DNA from: Sporosarcina sp. E16_8
GTDB taxonomy: Bacteria > Bacillota > Bacilli > Bacillales_A > Planococcaceae
Reading direction: 5' to 3'
DNA: 64,000 nucleotides
NCBI RefSeq assembly: GCF_017347095.1
Contig: NZ_JADPRZ010000014.1
Location: 1 to 64,000 of the forward strand
Positions 35,419-43,695 of the stretch are shown here, piece after piece (the stretch's first letter is position 1; every line of letters begins with the position of its first letter). The position numbers and the translations under genes are program-made. The notes beneath the pieces are model-generated. The model ran no database searches and had not been told where the DNA came from. It saw nothing but the letters and a program-made list of their open reading frames with translations.

Positions 35419-36621
35419 ATGACAAAAACAATCGATTTACAAGTAAATGCAAGAAATATTAAAGACTTCAAAAAAGGCTATCCGTTAATTTTAAAAGACG
35501 CGATTATTAATTCCGGCGTGCTTGCGACGGAAGCGGAAGGAACGATTGTACGATTAGTAGATAAAGATCGTCGATTCGTTGCGAAAGGCTATTACGGCTC
35601 ACAAAACAAAGGCCTCGGCTGGGTACTGACGAGGAAAGAGGAAGAAGTAATCGACTTTAACTTTTTCGAGTCAAGAATCGCTGCGGCACTTGCGAGACGT
35701 GAAAATTTATTTGCGGATGCATACACGACAGCGTTCCGCGTATTCAACGGAGAGGGCGACGGAATCGGCGGCCTGACTATTGATTATTTCGATGGCTACT
35801 TTATGGTGAGTTGGTACAGCGAAGGAATTTATTCACTTAAGCATCATGTCTACAGTGTGTTCGATAAAATCATTGATTACAAAGGTATCTATGAGAAAAA
35901 ACGCTTTGATACAAAAGGCGGATACATCGAACAGGATGATTTCGTTAAAGGGGAGCAAGGCGATTTCCCAATTATCGTCAAGGAAAATGGCATGAATTTC
36001 GCTGTCAATTTGAATGATGGTGCAATGACGGGTATTTTCCTTGATCAACGTGATATGCGTAAAGTGGTTCGCGATAAGTATTCTGAGGGTAGAAATGTGT
36101 TGAACACATTCTCGTATACGGGCGCATTTTCCGTTGCAGCACTACTTGGTGGCGCGGTGAAGACGACAAACGTCGACTTGGCGAAGCGTAGCAATGCGAA
36201 AACAATTGAGCAGTTCAGTGTGAATGCCATAGATTACGAACAGCAGGATATCAAAGTGATGGATGTCTTTGACTATTTCCGCTATGCAAAACGGAATGAT
36301 TTGAAGTTCGATCTAATCATTCTTGATCCGCCTAGTTTTGCCCGTACTAAAAAGTATACGTTCAGTACAGCGCAGGATTATCCGGCACTTCTTATGGATG
36401 CGATTTCGATTACGGAGAAAAACGGCATCATTGTGGCGTCGACGAATAATGCGAGTTTCGGAATGAAGAAATTCAAAACGTTCATCGACCAGGCTTTCGA
36501 AGAAGCAGGATCTAGGTATAAAATTCTTGAGGAATCAACATTACCGAAAGACTTCCGGACAAACCGTGATTACCCAGAATTCAACTATTTGAAAGTTGTT
36601 ATCGTGCAGAAAACGAAATAA
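35419..36621 (+). CDS. RlmI/YwbD-type class I rRNA methyltransferase
   Basis: The 400-residue protein has an N-terminal PUA domain (about residues 5-90), a central domain with GEGDGIGGLTIDYFDGYF, and a C-terminal SAM methyltransferase domain with motif I NTFSYTGAFSVAALLGGA and catalytic-loop-like LDPPSFARTKKYTF. Homologues methylate a cytosine (m5C) in 23S rRNA. The final AA run DYPEFNYLKVV is family-typical. ATG 35419 follows AAGTAAGGATG. It stands alone. Confidence 0.9.
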   Translation: MTKTIDLQVNARNIKDFKKGYPLILKDAIINSGVLATEAEGTIVRLVDKDRRFVAKGYYGSQNKGLGWVLTRKEEEVIDFNFFESRIAAALARRENLFADAYTTAFRVFNGEGDGIGGLTIDYFDGYFMVSWYSEGIYSLKHHVYSVFDKIIDYKGIYEKKRFDTKGGYIEQDDFVKGEQGDFPIIVKENGMNFAVNLNDGAMTGIFLDQRDMRKVVRDKYSEGRNVLNTFSYTGAFSVAALLGGAVKTTNVDLAKRSNAKTIEQFSVNAIDYEQQDIKVMDVFDYFRYAKRNDLKFDLIILDPPSFARTKKYTFSTAQDYPALLMDAISITEKNGIIVASTNNASFGMKKFKTFIDQAFEEAGSRYKILEESTLPKDFRTNRDYPEFNYLKVVIVQKTK

Positions 36622-36624
36622 ATT

Positions 36625-36773
36625 TAATCTTCAATCAGAGGGGGTCCTCATCCCCAACTGATTGTTAGTTTAACCATTCGGGCTTTTACGGGCAGTTGCC
36701 CCCCGCTTATTCTTCTCGTGCCCTTGAAGACTTGAAGTGGGGGGTCTTACTGCCCGTTAATGCGGGATAAATG
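36625..36773 (-). mobile_element. Palindromic hairpin element, copy 2 (inverted)
   Basis: The reverse complement of this segment matches 32051-32215 nearly throughout: same order of the ACGGGCAGTAAG hairpin, the AAGCCCGAATGG linker and the CAATCAG/CTGATTG hairpin, with changes mostly in stems and loops. The small hairpin is shorter. It lies just after the methyltransferase stop. Confidence 0.75.
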
Positions 36774-36784
36774 AAGAAAATGAA

Positions 36785-36819
36785 AGCCGTGCCGGAGATA
36801 ATCTGGTGCGGCTATTTTT
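36785..36819 (+). terminator. Terminator-like hairpin before the LysE gene
   Basis: AGCCGTGCC pairs with GGTGCGGCT (G-U pairs), then TTTTTG. Confidence 0.6.
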
Positions 36820-36889
36820 GATTTGTGGAGGAGGACAAAGGGTTTTAATCGAGAATGGATTAAGATAGAGATTGAATTGGGGTGGCAAT

Positions 36890-37510
36890 ATGACCGAGGC
36901 GATAGTACATGGAATTATACTTGCATTTGGACTTATTGTGCCATTAGGTGTCCAAAATGTGTTCGTTTTTAATCAGGGGGCGTTGCAACCGACATTTGCT
37001 AGAGCTTTGCCGGTTGTTGTAACGGCAGCAATTTGCGACACGCTATTGATCATAGCGGCGATTTCGGGTGTCTCACTTCTTGTTTTAACATTTGCTTGGC
37101 TGGAAAATGTTATCTTCAGTATCGGTATTGTCTTTCTACTCTATATTGGTTTTGTCTTATGGAAAAGTGATGCAATGTCGACGAAAGTGGACGGGGTGAG
37201 ATTTTCGACAAAGAAGCAAATCCTATTTGCAACTTCGGTTTCTTTATTGAATCCTCATGCAATTCTCGATACAATTGGGGTTATCGGGTCGAGTTCACTA
37301 AATTACTCGGGGGATGTAAGAATAGCATTCACGCTAACAACAATCGTTGTTTCATGGCTTTGGTTTATCGGGCTTGCAACTGCAGGGCGTTATTTCGGTA
37401 AGTTGGATTCAACTGGTAAGCTACTGACGCTGTTGAATAAAGTATCTGCATGGGTCGTTTGGGGGGTTGCCGTCTATATGGCAATGCGGCTTGCAGGAAA
37501 TATAGGTTGA
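36890..37510 (+). CDS. LysE/ArgO family amino acid exporter
   Basis: The 206-residue membrane protein has about six hydrophobic segments and the family N terminus IVHGIILAFGLIVPLGVQNVF. It has the central NPHAILDTIGVIG segment seen in LysE/ArgO exporters of basic amino acids. The start was moved to ATG 36890, where GGGGTGG is placed correctly; ATG 36872 lacks a site. A strong terminator follows. Confidence 0.9.
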   Translation: MTEAIVHGIILAFGLIVPLGVQNVFVFNQGALQPTFARALPVVVTAAICDTLLIIAAISGVSLLVLTFAWLENVIFSIGIVFLLYIGFVLWKSDAMSTKVDGVRFSTKKQILFATSVSLLNPHAILDTIGVIGSSSLNYSGDVRIAFTLTTIVVSWLWFIGLATAGRYFGKLDSTGKLLTLLNKVSAWVVWGVAVYMAMRLAGNIG

Positions 37511-37519
37511 CGTAATATG

Positions 37520-37558
37520 AAAAGCCGTACCAGGGAGTCTAAACTTGGTACGGCTTTT
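37520..37558. terminator. Bidirectional terminator after lysE-type gene
   Basis: A 13-bp perfect stem AAAAGCCGTACCA / TGGTACGGCTTTT. Confidence 0.9.
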
Positions 37559-37668
37559 ATGTATAGGGAGTAATGAATCATTCGTTTAGCACACCAATTT
37601 ATTTTATTCAGTTTATTCGAAGGGTAAAGCTGTCATAGAAGAGAATAAGTAGAAGAGGGGTGGAGTGG

Positions 37669-38481
37669 ATGAATTCATTGCAACCGAAAAAGCGCAGCAA
37701 TTTGCGGATATTCTTCGGGAAGAAAGTGTACCGATTGAAGCGGTATTTGGTGTGGTACATGGACGGAAAGAAGTATGCAACGAAGCGTTCAGTAGAGCAA
37801 CTGAACCATGTCATCTTCAAACATCGAACGCCGTTGCTCCGCCAATTGAAAGATGTAGAGATGGTATTGCAAACAAACAAAATTAAGAATTTGAAAATAG
37901 CAGCAAAAAAATTGAACGGAATAATACTTAAGCCTGGAGAGACATTTTCCTATTGGCGATTGATAGGCAGTACGACGAAACGAAAAGGTTACGTCGACGG
38001 AATGATTTTGCATTACGGGCAAGTGACGACAGGAGTTGGTGGTGGCCTATGTCAATTGTCGAATTTGATTTACTGGATGGCACTTCATACGCCGCTGACG
38101 ATTACTGAGCGCTATCGTCACAGTTACGACGTGTTTCCGGATTCGAAACGGAACCAACCATTCGGAAGTGGTGCTACATGCGCATACAATTATCTAGATT
38201 TACAATTAATGAATGAAACGAATGAGCCGTATCAGCTCCTTATCTACTTGACGGACAGATCGCTCGTCGGTGAATGGCGTGCGTCTATGACTGCGAATCG
38301 AACGTATAAAGTATATGAAAAGGACCACAGTTTTACGCGTGAATCATGGGGTGGCTATGTGCGCCATAATACGATTTATAGGGAAGCGTATAACCTGAAC
38401 GGCGAACTTATCAATGATGAATTCATTACAGAAAACCATGCAATCACGATGTATGAACCATTTTTGTCATATGAGGAGTGA
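37669..38481 (+). CDS. VanW family protein
   Basis: The 270-residue protein contains the VanW signature: NGIILKPGETFSYWRLIG, GYVDGMILHYGQ, GVGGGLCQLSNLIYW and PFGSGATCAYNYLDL. VanW proteins are found beside glycopeptide resistance genes and, more broadly, in surface-associated roles; the activity is unknown. No signal peptide is obvious. ATG 37669 is preferred with AGAGGGG upstream over GTG 37660. The next gene overlaps its stop region. Confidence 0.9.
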   Translation: MNSLQPKKRSNLRIFFGKKVYRLKRYLVWYMDGKKYATKRSVEQLNHVIFKHRTPLLRQLKDVEMVLQTNKIKNLKIAAKKLNGIILKPGETFSYWRLIGSTTKRKGYVDGMILHYGQVTTGVGGGLCQLSNLIYWMALHTPLTITERYRHSYDVFPDSKRNQPFGSGATCAYNYLDLQLMNETNEPYQLLIYLTDRSLVGEWRASMTANRTYKVYEKDHSFTRESWGGYVRHNTIYREAYNLNGELINDEFITENHAITMYEPFLSYEE

Positions 38482-38486
38482 TGATT

Positions 38487-39575
38487 ATGTTGGGACTGAA
38501 CAAAGGTGAAGTCAGATTAGTACCGCATGCTACTGACTGGGAAGAAGATTTCATTGAGGAAAAAGAATTATTGAGTGAGGCAATTGGACTGCTAGTGGTG
38601 GATATTGAACATATGGGGAGCACTTCCATCAAAGGGATTGCCGCTAAGCCACTTCTGGATATTCTTGTCGGTGTTCGATCAATGGATGATGTAGCGAAAT
38701 TTGATAAAAAGAGATTAAAAGAAGCCGGTTATTATCATCTTGGCCGTGTGGAAATAGAAGGGAAGGTTGTCTTTGCCAAGTTTACAAACCTGGAGGAACT
38801 AACAAAAACGCATGTCCTTCATATTGTGGAATATGGTGCGGAATGGTGGCGAAAACATACGTTTTTCAGGGACTATTTGAATGAACATCCTGATGTAGCA
38901 AAACAATATGAAAAGCTGAAAAAAGAGCTGGCGGCAACATATCCGGATAACGAGAGTTTGTATGCCGAAGGGAAATTAAAGTTTGTCGATGAGGTGTTAA
39001 GTAGGGAAAAACCAAGGTCATTCATTATCAACGAAGGGAATTTGCAAGTCCGAGAATTAGAAAGAGTTGATAAGGTCCTTCTATCGAAATGGCTTACTGA
39101 CCCGGAAATCCTTCGGTATTATGAGGGGCGTGATAATCCGTTTAATTTTGAGAAAGTGGAGCAGGAATTTTTTGAAGACGAAGAAAATGTGATGAGATGC
39201 CTGGTTGAGTTTAGTGGAATTCCAATTGGCTATGTCCAAATTTACATAGTGGAGGAAGAGGAAAAACTAGCTTACGGTTATGCCGATTCATCACAGAACA
39301 TTTACGGTATGGATCAGTTCATAGGCGAATCCGCTTATTGGAATAAAGGCATCGGAACGCAACTTGTTCGAGCGATGGTGACGTATTTAACTGAAGACAA
39401 AGGGGCGGATCGAATTGTGATGGACCCGCAAACGTGGAATGAACGAGCCATTCGGTGTTATGAAAAATGCGGGTTTGAAAAGGTGAAATTGCTCCCGGGA
39501 AATGAATTGCATGAAGGGGAATACAGGGATTGTTGGTTGATTGAGCATAACTCTAAAACAGGTGTAGGTGCATGA
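38487..39575 (+). CDS. GrpB-GNAT fusion protein
   Basis: The 362-residue protein joins two domains. The first (about residues 1-175) is GrpB/UPF0157-like, with VDIEHMGSTSIKGIAAKPLLDILV, a nucleotidyltransferase-like fold. The second (about 180-355) is a GNAT resembling aminoglycoside 6'-N-acetyltransferase, with YEGRDNPFNFEK, DQFIGESAYWNKGIGTQLV and WNERAIRCYEKCGFEK. ATG 38487 is about nine bases after GAGGA; GTG 38478 and ATG 38481 are alternatives. Acting on two groups of one small molecule is plausible but unproven. Confidence 0.85.
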   Translation: MLGLNKGEVRLVPHATDWEEDFIEEKELLSEAIGLLVVDIEHMGSTSIKGIAAKPLLDILVGVRSMDDVAKFDKKRLKEAGYYHLGRVEIEGKVVFAKFTNLEELTKTHVLHIVEYGAEWWRKHTFFRDYLNEHPDVAKQYEKLKKELAATYPDNESLYAEGKLKFVDEVLSREKPRSFIINEGNLQVRELERVDKVLLSKWLTDPEILRYYEGRDNPFNFEKVEQEFFEDEENVMRCLVEFSGIPIGYVQIYIVEEEEKLAYGYADSSQNIYGMDQFIGESAYWNKGIGTQLVRAMVTYLTEDKGADRIVMDPQTWNERAIRCYEKCGFEKVKLLPGNELHEGEYRDCWLIEHNSKTGVGA

Positions 39576-39649
39576 GAAATCGAGGTTCTTCCGTTCTTAT
39601 CGAAAACAACAAAGTTGGATTGATTAAAAGAGTTAAAGATAGACCTTAA
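39572..39649 (+). pseudogene. Truncated Nudix hydrolase start (25 codons)
   Basis: ATG 39572 overlaps the previous stop and opens MRNRGSSVLIENNKVGLIKR, typical of a Nudix N-terminus, but a stop follows five codons later and the Nudix box is absent. It looks like the remnant of a second Nudix gene lost by deletion. Confidence 0.6.
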
Positions 39650-39673
39650 AATTGCTAGGGGAGAGGTGAGTCT

Positions 39674-40399
39674 ATGAACGCCAGCAGATTACAGCCCATC
39701 GAAGCCGCGCGTAGGTTTATAGTAGCAAAATTCCCGGATTGCCAAGCTGCATTGCTTGCTGGAAGTGTCATCAGAGGGGAAGAGACAGCAACATCAGATT
39801 TGGATATCGTTGTTTTTGATGACAAGGCAGAATCGGCGTACCGTGAATCACTGATTGAGTATGGATGGCCAATAGAAGTGTTCGTCCACAACCTCACTTC
39901 TTACGTGGACTTTTTCAAGTTGGACTGTGAAAGAGCCCGTCCTTCATTGCCACGGATGGTTTCTGAAGGAATCATCTTATTCGATTCGGGAGTTGTTTCT
40001 TTAATAAAGGAAAAAGCTAATGAGCTATTGAAAAAAGGCCCCGAAGTATGGACAATAAAAACGATAGAGATGAAGCGTTATATGATAACGGATGCGCTCG
40101 ATGATTTGATTGGTTCAACAAATCGTGCGGAAGAAATCTTCATTGCGAATACACTTGCCGATGCCCTTCATGAATTCTTCTTGCGGACAAATGTTCAATG
40201 GATTGGTTCATCGAAATGGATTATGCGTGCTTTAAATCAATTTGATAAGAACTTTGCGCGAACGTTTATACAAGCATTCGATGCATTTTATAAAACGGGC
40301 AATAAAGAAGCAATTATCGACCTTGCAGATGAAGTGTTGAAGCCGTATGGTGGCAGGCTGTTTGAAGGGTATTCATTGGGGAAAGGAGACCGTATATGA
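39674..40399 (+). CDS. Polymerase-beta-like nucleotidyltransferase (MNT type)
   Basis: The 241-residue protein has the nucleotidyltransferase motif LLAGSVIRGEETATSDLDIVVFD (GS plus DxD, about residues 29-51), followed by a helical C-terminal part. Such enzymes add nucleotides to small molecules (for example aminoglycosides) or to proteins. The downstream Nudix gene starts within its last codons, so co-translation is likely. The neighbourhood of GNAT and VanW genes hints at drug modification; this is inference. Confidence 0.85.
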   Translation: MNASRLQPIEAARRFIVAKFPDCQAALLAGSVIRGEETATSDLDIVVFDDKAESAYRESLIEYGWPIEVFVHNLTSYVDFFKLDCERARPSLPRMVSEGIILFDSGVVSLIKEKANELLKKGPEVWTIKTIEMKRYMITDALDDLIGSTNRAEEIFIANTLADALHEFFLRTNVQWIGSSKWIMRALNQFDKNFARTFIQAFDAFYKTGNKEAIIDLADEVLKPYGGRLFEGYSLGKGDRI

Positions 40400-40908
40400 C
40401 AAGTACATACGTAGATTGGGGAGGTCATAAGCTGAAGTTGACATGGAAAAGTGGTCTCTTGCCGGAAAGGGATTTGATCACTAGTGTTCATGGTTTCTGT
40501 TTTAAGGATGGGAAACTGTTGATGGTCGATTTGGATGATCGGGGTTGGGATTTTCCGGGCGGTCATATCGAAGTTGGTGAAACTGCGGAAGCGTGCTTTA
40601 AACGCGAGGCAATGGAAGAAGGTTATGTAGCGGGAAATTGCGCACTCCTCGGTTCAATTGAAATCGACCATAATGAAAATTCGTTGTGGAATGAAGACAG
40701 TCCTTATCCGAAAGTAGGTTATCAGACTTTTTGCGAAATGGACATAACTGAATTACATTCTTTTGAAGCGGAGTATGAATCAAGCAGAAGAATTTTCATC
40801 CGATCTGAAGACGTATCCAAATACTATAAAGGTTGGCATGCAACGTATGAAAAAATTATGTGCGAGGTGCAAGGAAGGTGCATAAATGAAAATCAGGAAA
40901 TTATTTAA
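40396..40908 (+). CDS. Nudix hydrolase
   Basis: The 170-residue protein carries a slightly irregular Nudix box, GHIEVGETAEACFKREAMEE, starting near residue 57. The residue after EE-x is Y rather than G, so catalysis may differ. It probably removes a nucleotide diphosphate-linked substrate. The start overlaps the nucleotidyltransferase stop by four bases (ATGA), and the next gene overlaps its end by 23 bases, indicating one operon. Confidence 0.88.
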   Translation: MTSTYVDWGGHKLKLTWKSGLLPERDLITSVHGFCFKDGKLLMVDLDDRGWDFPGGHIEVGETAEACFKREAMEEGYVAGNCALLGSIEIDHNENSLWNEDSPYPKVGYQTFCEMDITELHSFEAEYESSRRIFIRSEDVSKYYKGWHATYEKIMCEVQGRCINENQEII

Positions 40909-41341
40909 ACATGAAACTCCACCTTTTGAACTCCTGCTTCTTGCCGACCCATCGCGAGAACTGGTAGAGCAGTATATAGTTAATGGGGAGTGCCGTGTTG
41001 CTGAAGAGGAAGGCGAAATCGTTGGTGTCTATGTGCTAGTCAAGTTAGGTGTAACAACGATGGAGATTATAAATATAGCTGTAGATGAGCGTATACAAGG
41101 TCGCGGGATTGGGAAGAAGTTAATGAGTGACGCAATCCAGACGGCAAAGGCGTTGGGCTACAAGTTTCTGGAAGTTGGGACGGGCAATTCCAGCATTGGT
41201 CAATTGGCTTTTTATCAGAAATCTGGGTTTCGTATCGATGGTGTTATAAAAGACTTTTTCGTGGATCACTACGAGGAAGAAATCGTTGAAAATGGCATCC
41301 AGTGCAGGGATATGATTCGATTATCAATGACTATTTCATGA
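40886..41341 (+). CDS. GNAT family N-acetyltransferase
   Basis: The 151-residue enzyme has GNAT motif A IAVDERIQGRGIGKKLMSDAI (acetyl-CoA loop QGRGIGKK), a following helix, and AFYQKSGFRIDGV. It transfers acetyl from acetyl-CoA to an amine; the substrate is unknown. Ribosome site GGTGC/AAGGAAGG precedes ATG 40886. It closes the small-molecule-modification cluster. Confidence 0.88.
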   Translation: MKIRKLFKHETPPFELLLLADPSRELVEQYIVNGECRVAEEEGEIVGVYVLVKLGVTTMEIINIAVDERIQGRGIGKKLMSDAIQTAKALGYKFLEVGTGNSSIGQLAFYQKSGFRIDGVIKDFFVDHYEEEIVENGIQCRDMIRLSMTIS

Positions 41342-41482
41342 TTGATTAAAGTTATTTAAGCTTTATCACTAGTTTGGATTCTACCACCTACTTTGTCACA
41401 AATACGTCCCGTGACAAGCCTCTATACATCTAGTAAACTTGAAGGAATGTGTTGTGAATTTTCTGTAAGGAGAGATAAAGCT

Positions 41483-41863
41483 ATGAAACGGATACTCATA
41501 CTTCTTTTCATTGTCGGTATGATGGCGGGCTGTTCGAATGTGTATAGCGCAGAAGAGGGCTATCGCATGGCGGTAATCAATCATGGTTTCCCGGTTCCGA
41601 AAAATGCGAGCGAACTAAAGCCAGAAGCGTGTACGACAGAAATTGCGAAATCGGCAAAATATAAATTGAACGATATTGGCGGGGAGCAGGGAGAACCGCC
41701 GGAGCATTACTTGGAGGAAATAAAGAAGTGGGGCTGGATGGAACTTGAAGATGAACGGAAAGGGAATATTCACTTCTACGAAAAAGAAGGGAAAATCATG
41801 TCACTCGTTTTCAAAGAAAATGTCTTCGATGTATTTGAAATGAGTAGTGAAGTGAATATGTAA
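41483..41863 (+). CDS. Small lipoprotein of unknown function
   Basis: The 126-residue protein begins MKRILILLFIVGMMAGC, a lipoprotein signal with cysteine at 17, followed by a small soluble domain (PVPKNASELKP, HYLEEIKKWGWMELED). The start was placed at ATG 41483 because TAAGGAGAG lies upstream; the open frame further upstream (to 41393) would break the signal peptide. Only the export signal can be inferred. Confidence 0.7.
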   Translation: MKRILILLFIVGMMAGCSNVYSAEEGYRMAVINHGFPVPKNASELKPEACTTEIAKSAKYKLNDIGGEQGEPPEHYLEEIKKWGWMELEDERKGNIHFYEKEGKIMSLVFKENVFDVFEMSSEVNM

Positions 41864-41892
41864 AAAAACAAATACTGTAGATTTACTTTTTT

Positions 41893-41919
41893 TGAAACCA
41901 TTTGGCATGTTCGTACGTA
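41893..41919 (+). promoter_or_regulatory. ECF (SigW-like) promoter candidate
   Basis: TGAAAC (41893-41898) and CGTA (41916-41919) are 17 bases apart, close to the TGAAAC-N16-CGTA pattern of SigW-type promoters. In B. subtilis the yceCDEFGH operon is driven by cell-envelope-stress sigma factors, so this site may drive the Ter operon 320 bases downstream. Confidence 0.45.
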
Positions 41920-41923
41920 CTAG

Positions 41924-42103
41924 TTAAGAAGGGATGATTGTGATGAACTGGAAAGTGGCCATTTTAGCTTACTATCCGGATTGTATAGTATTGCTGGTGA
42001 CACAATCAATTGGGATTCCGAGGTATTTGGATGGTTTGTCAGGTCGTCTTTGAGGTATTACGAGTCATTGTCTAATGACGACTACATAATTCGTGAAAGT
42101 TGA
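41924..42103 (+). pseudogene. Short coding remnant without a start codon
   Basis: A frame reading DELESGHFSLLSGLYSIAGD through SEVFGWFVRSSLRYYESLS runs to TGA 42101-42103. Composition looks like a real protein, yet no start codon is in frame. The overlapping 36-codon ATG frame at 41943 looks less natural. The family is not recognised. It sits between the ECF-like promoter and the first TerD gene. From 42104 to 42241 I see nothing else definite. Confidence 0.45.
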
Positions 42104-42241
42104 GTTTGGCGTTGCAGGGGAGAAAAGGCTATAGATAATCTTCATTTTGGTAGTTCGGTATCAGATGTAGTAAAATATATATCGATAGTGTTTTTTGCGA
42201 AAAGATAAAAATTCTCATTAAAATGTATAGGAGTGATTGGT

Positions 42242-42859
42242 TTGGCGATTATTTTGCAAAAAGGTCAAAAAATTGATTTAACGAAGGGCCATCCAGGTCT
42301 TGAGAAGATTACTGTAGGACTCGGTTGGGATCCAATTCAGAGTCAGAAAAAAGCAGGCGGATTACTTGGCGGACTTTTCGGTGGTGGCGGTAGCAGTGCT
42401 ACAAATATGGATATCGACGCATCTGTAATCATGCTTCAAGACGATAAATTTGCGAGCAATGATAACTTGGTTTACTTTGGCAACTTGAAAAGTAAATGTG
42501 GTAGCATAACGCACACAGGCGATAATATCACTGGAGAAGGCGACGGAGACGACGAGCAAGTGATTGTCGACTTGAAAAAGGTACCCGCAAACGTTAACAA
42601 ACTTGTATTCGTTGTCAATATTTACGATTGTGTAAAACGTAAGCAAGATTTCGGTCAAGTGGAAAATGCGTTTATCCGTGTCATGAATTCGGCGAACAAT
42701 GAGGAATTACTGAAATTCGACCTGTCCGAAAATTATGCAGGTTCAACTAGCTTAACGGTAGGAGAAATTTATCGTCACGGCAGTGAATGGAAATTTGGCG
42801 CAGTTGGATCAGGATCATCAGATGCAGGTCTTGGCGATATGGTTAAAAGGTATTCATAA
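42242..42859 (+). CDS. yceC: TerD family protein 1
   Basis: This 205-residue TerD-domain protein starts [17 protein letters not shown] and has the calcium-binding-type core [17 protein letters not shown] (acidic loop). It carries a glycine-rich insertion (GGLLGGLFGGGGSS) absent in the next two proteins and similar to YceC. TerD proteins bind calcium and cluster in stress and tellurite-resistance systems. The start is TTG 42242 (ATAGGAG upstream), matching the N termini of the paralogues; GTG 42233 is the alternative. Confidence 0.9.
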   Translation: MAIILQKGQKIDLTKGHPGLEKITVGLGWDPIQSQKKAGGLLGGLFGGGGSSATNMDIDASVIMLQDDKFASNDNLVYFGNLKSKCGSITHTGDNITGEGDGDDEQVIVDLKKVPANVNKLVFVVNIYDCVKRKQDFGQVENAFIRVMNSANNEELLKFDLSENYAGSTSLTVGEIYRHGSEWKFGAVGSGSSDAGLGDMVKRYS

Positions 42860-42890
42860 ACTATAAAAAACAGAAAAGAGGATGACATAA

Positions 42891-43469
42891 ATGGCTATTT
42901 CATTGAGTAAAGGACAAAAAGTAGATTTGACGAAAAGTAACCCGGGATTAACGAATATTACGGTTGGTGTTGGCTGGGATACAAATAAATATGACGGTGG
43001 AAAAGATTTCGATTTAGATTCATCTGTTTTCCTATTAAATGCAGCTGGTGTATGTGCAGATGAAAAAGATTTCGTTTTCTTCAACAACCTTGAGGGTGGA
43101 AATGGTTCTGTCGTTCATACTGGTGATAACTTGACTGGTGAAGGAGATGGAGACGATGAGCAAGTCAAAGTTTCCCTGTCTAATGTACCAACTACGGTTG
43201 AAAGAATTGCGTTTGCGATTACAATTCACGACGCAGAGGAACGTAGTCAGAACTTCGGGCAAGTTTCAAATAGCTATGTACGAATCGTCAACGATGCAAA
43301 CGGTGAAGAGTTAATCCGCTATGATCTAGGCGAAGATTTCTCTATTGAAACTGCTGTTGTTGTAGGGGAACTGTATAGACATGGTAGCGAGTGGAAGTTC
43401 AATGCGATTGGTAGCGGCTACCAAGGCGGACTCGGTTCACTTGTAAAAGACTACGGTCTACAGTCTTAA
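42891..43469 (+). CDS. yceD: TerD family protein 2
   Basis: The 192-residue protein shows the full TerD domain: N-terminal [28 protein letters not shown], the calcium-site loop [17 protein letters not shown] and the C-terminal [20 protein letters not shown]. It lacks the glycine-rich insertion of the first protein. It is separated from the third TerD gene by a dispersed repeat of about 170 bases, an unusual insertion inside an operon. Confidence 0.93.
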   Translation: MAISLSKGQKVDLTKSNPGLTNITVGVGWDTNKYDGGKDFDLDSSVFLLNAAGVCADEKDFVFFNNLEGGNGSVVHTGDNLTGEGDGDDEQVKVSLSNVPTTVERIAFAITIHDAEERSQNFGQVSNSYVRIVNDANGEELIRYDLGEDFSIETAVVVGELYRHGSEWKFNAIGSGYQGGLGSLVKDYGLQS

Positions 43470-43481
43470 TTAAATAATGTA

Positions 43482-43651
43482 GCTATATATGTTGACGCTT
43501 TTAATTAGGTATGTGAACTCAGCGTAGGTGCCTTACAGGGGTAGCCGAAGCCCTGAGACTGGTGGCGAAGCTACCTGGCTTAGGGCGGGAGGCATCCCCT
43601 AAGCGCCGAAGCGGTATTCAATGGAAACTCACGCATTCAATCTATATAGAT
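43482..43651 (+). repeat. Structured dispersed repeat, copy D (within the Ter operon)
   Basis: It contains the nested stems of copy C, with apical stem GCCCTGAG (43550-43557) / CTTAGGGC (43579-43586), where A-U has become G-U. CTATATA occurs at the left end and TATATAG at the right. It lies between two TerD genes. Confidence 0.8.
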
Positions 43652-43695
43652 ATGGAGCTTCAGTGTTCTAATCATGATAAACAGGAGTGATTCAG

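Noticed and set aside
41393..41482. 30-residue upstream extension of the lipoprotein
   Set aside because: It would place non-signal sequence before a perfect lipoprotein signal; ATG 41483 has TAAGGAGAG.
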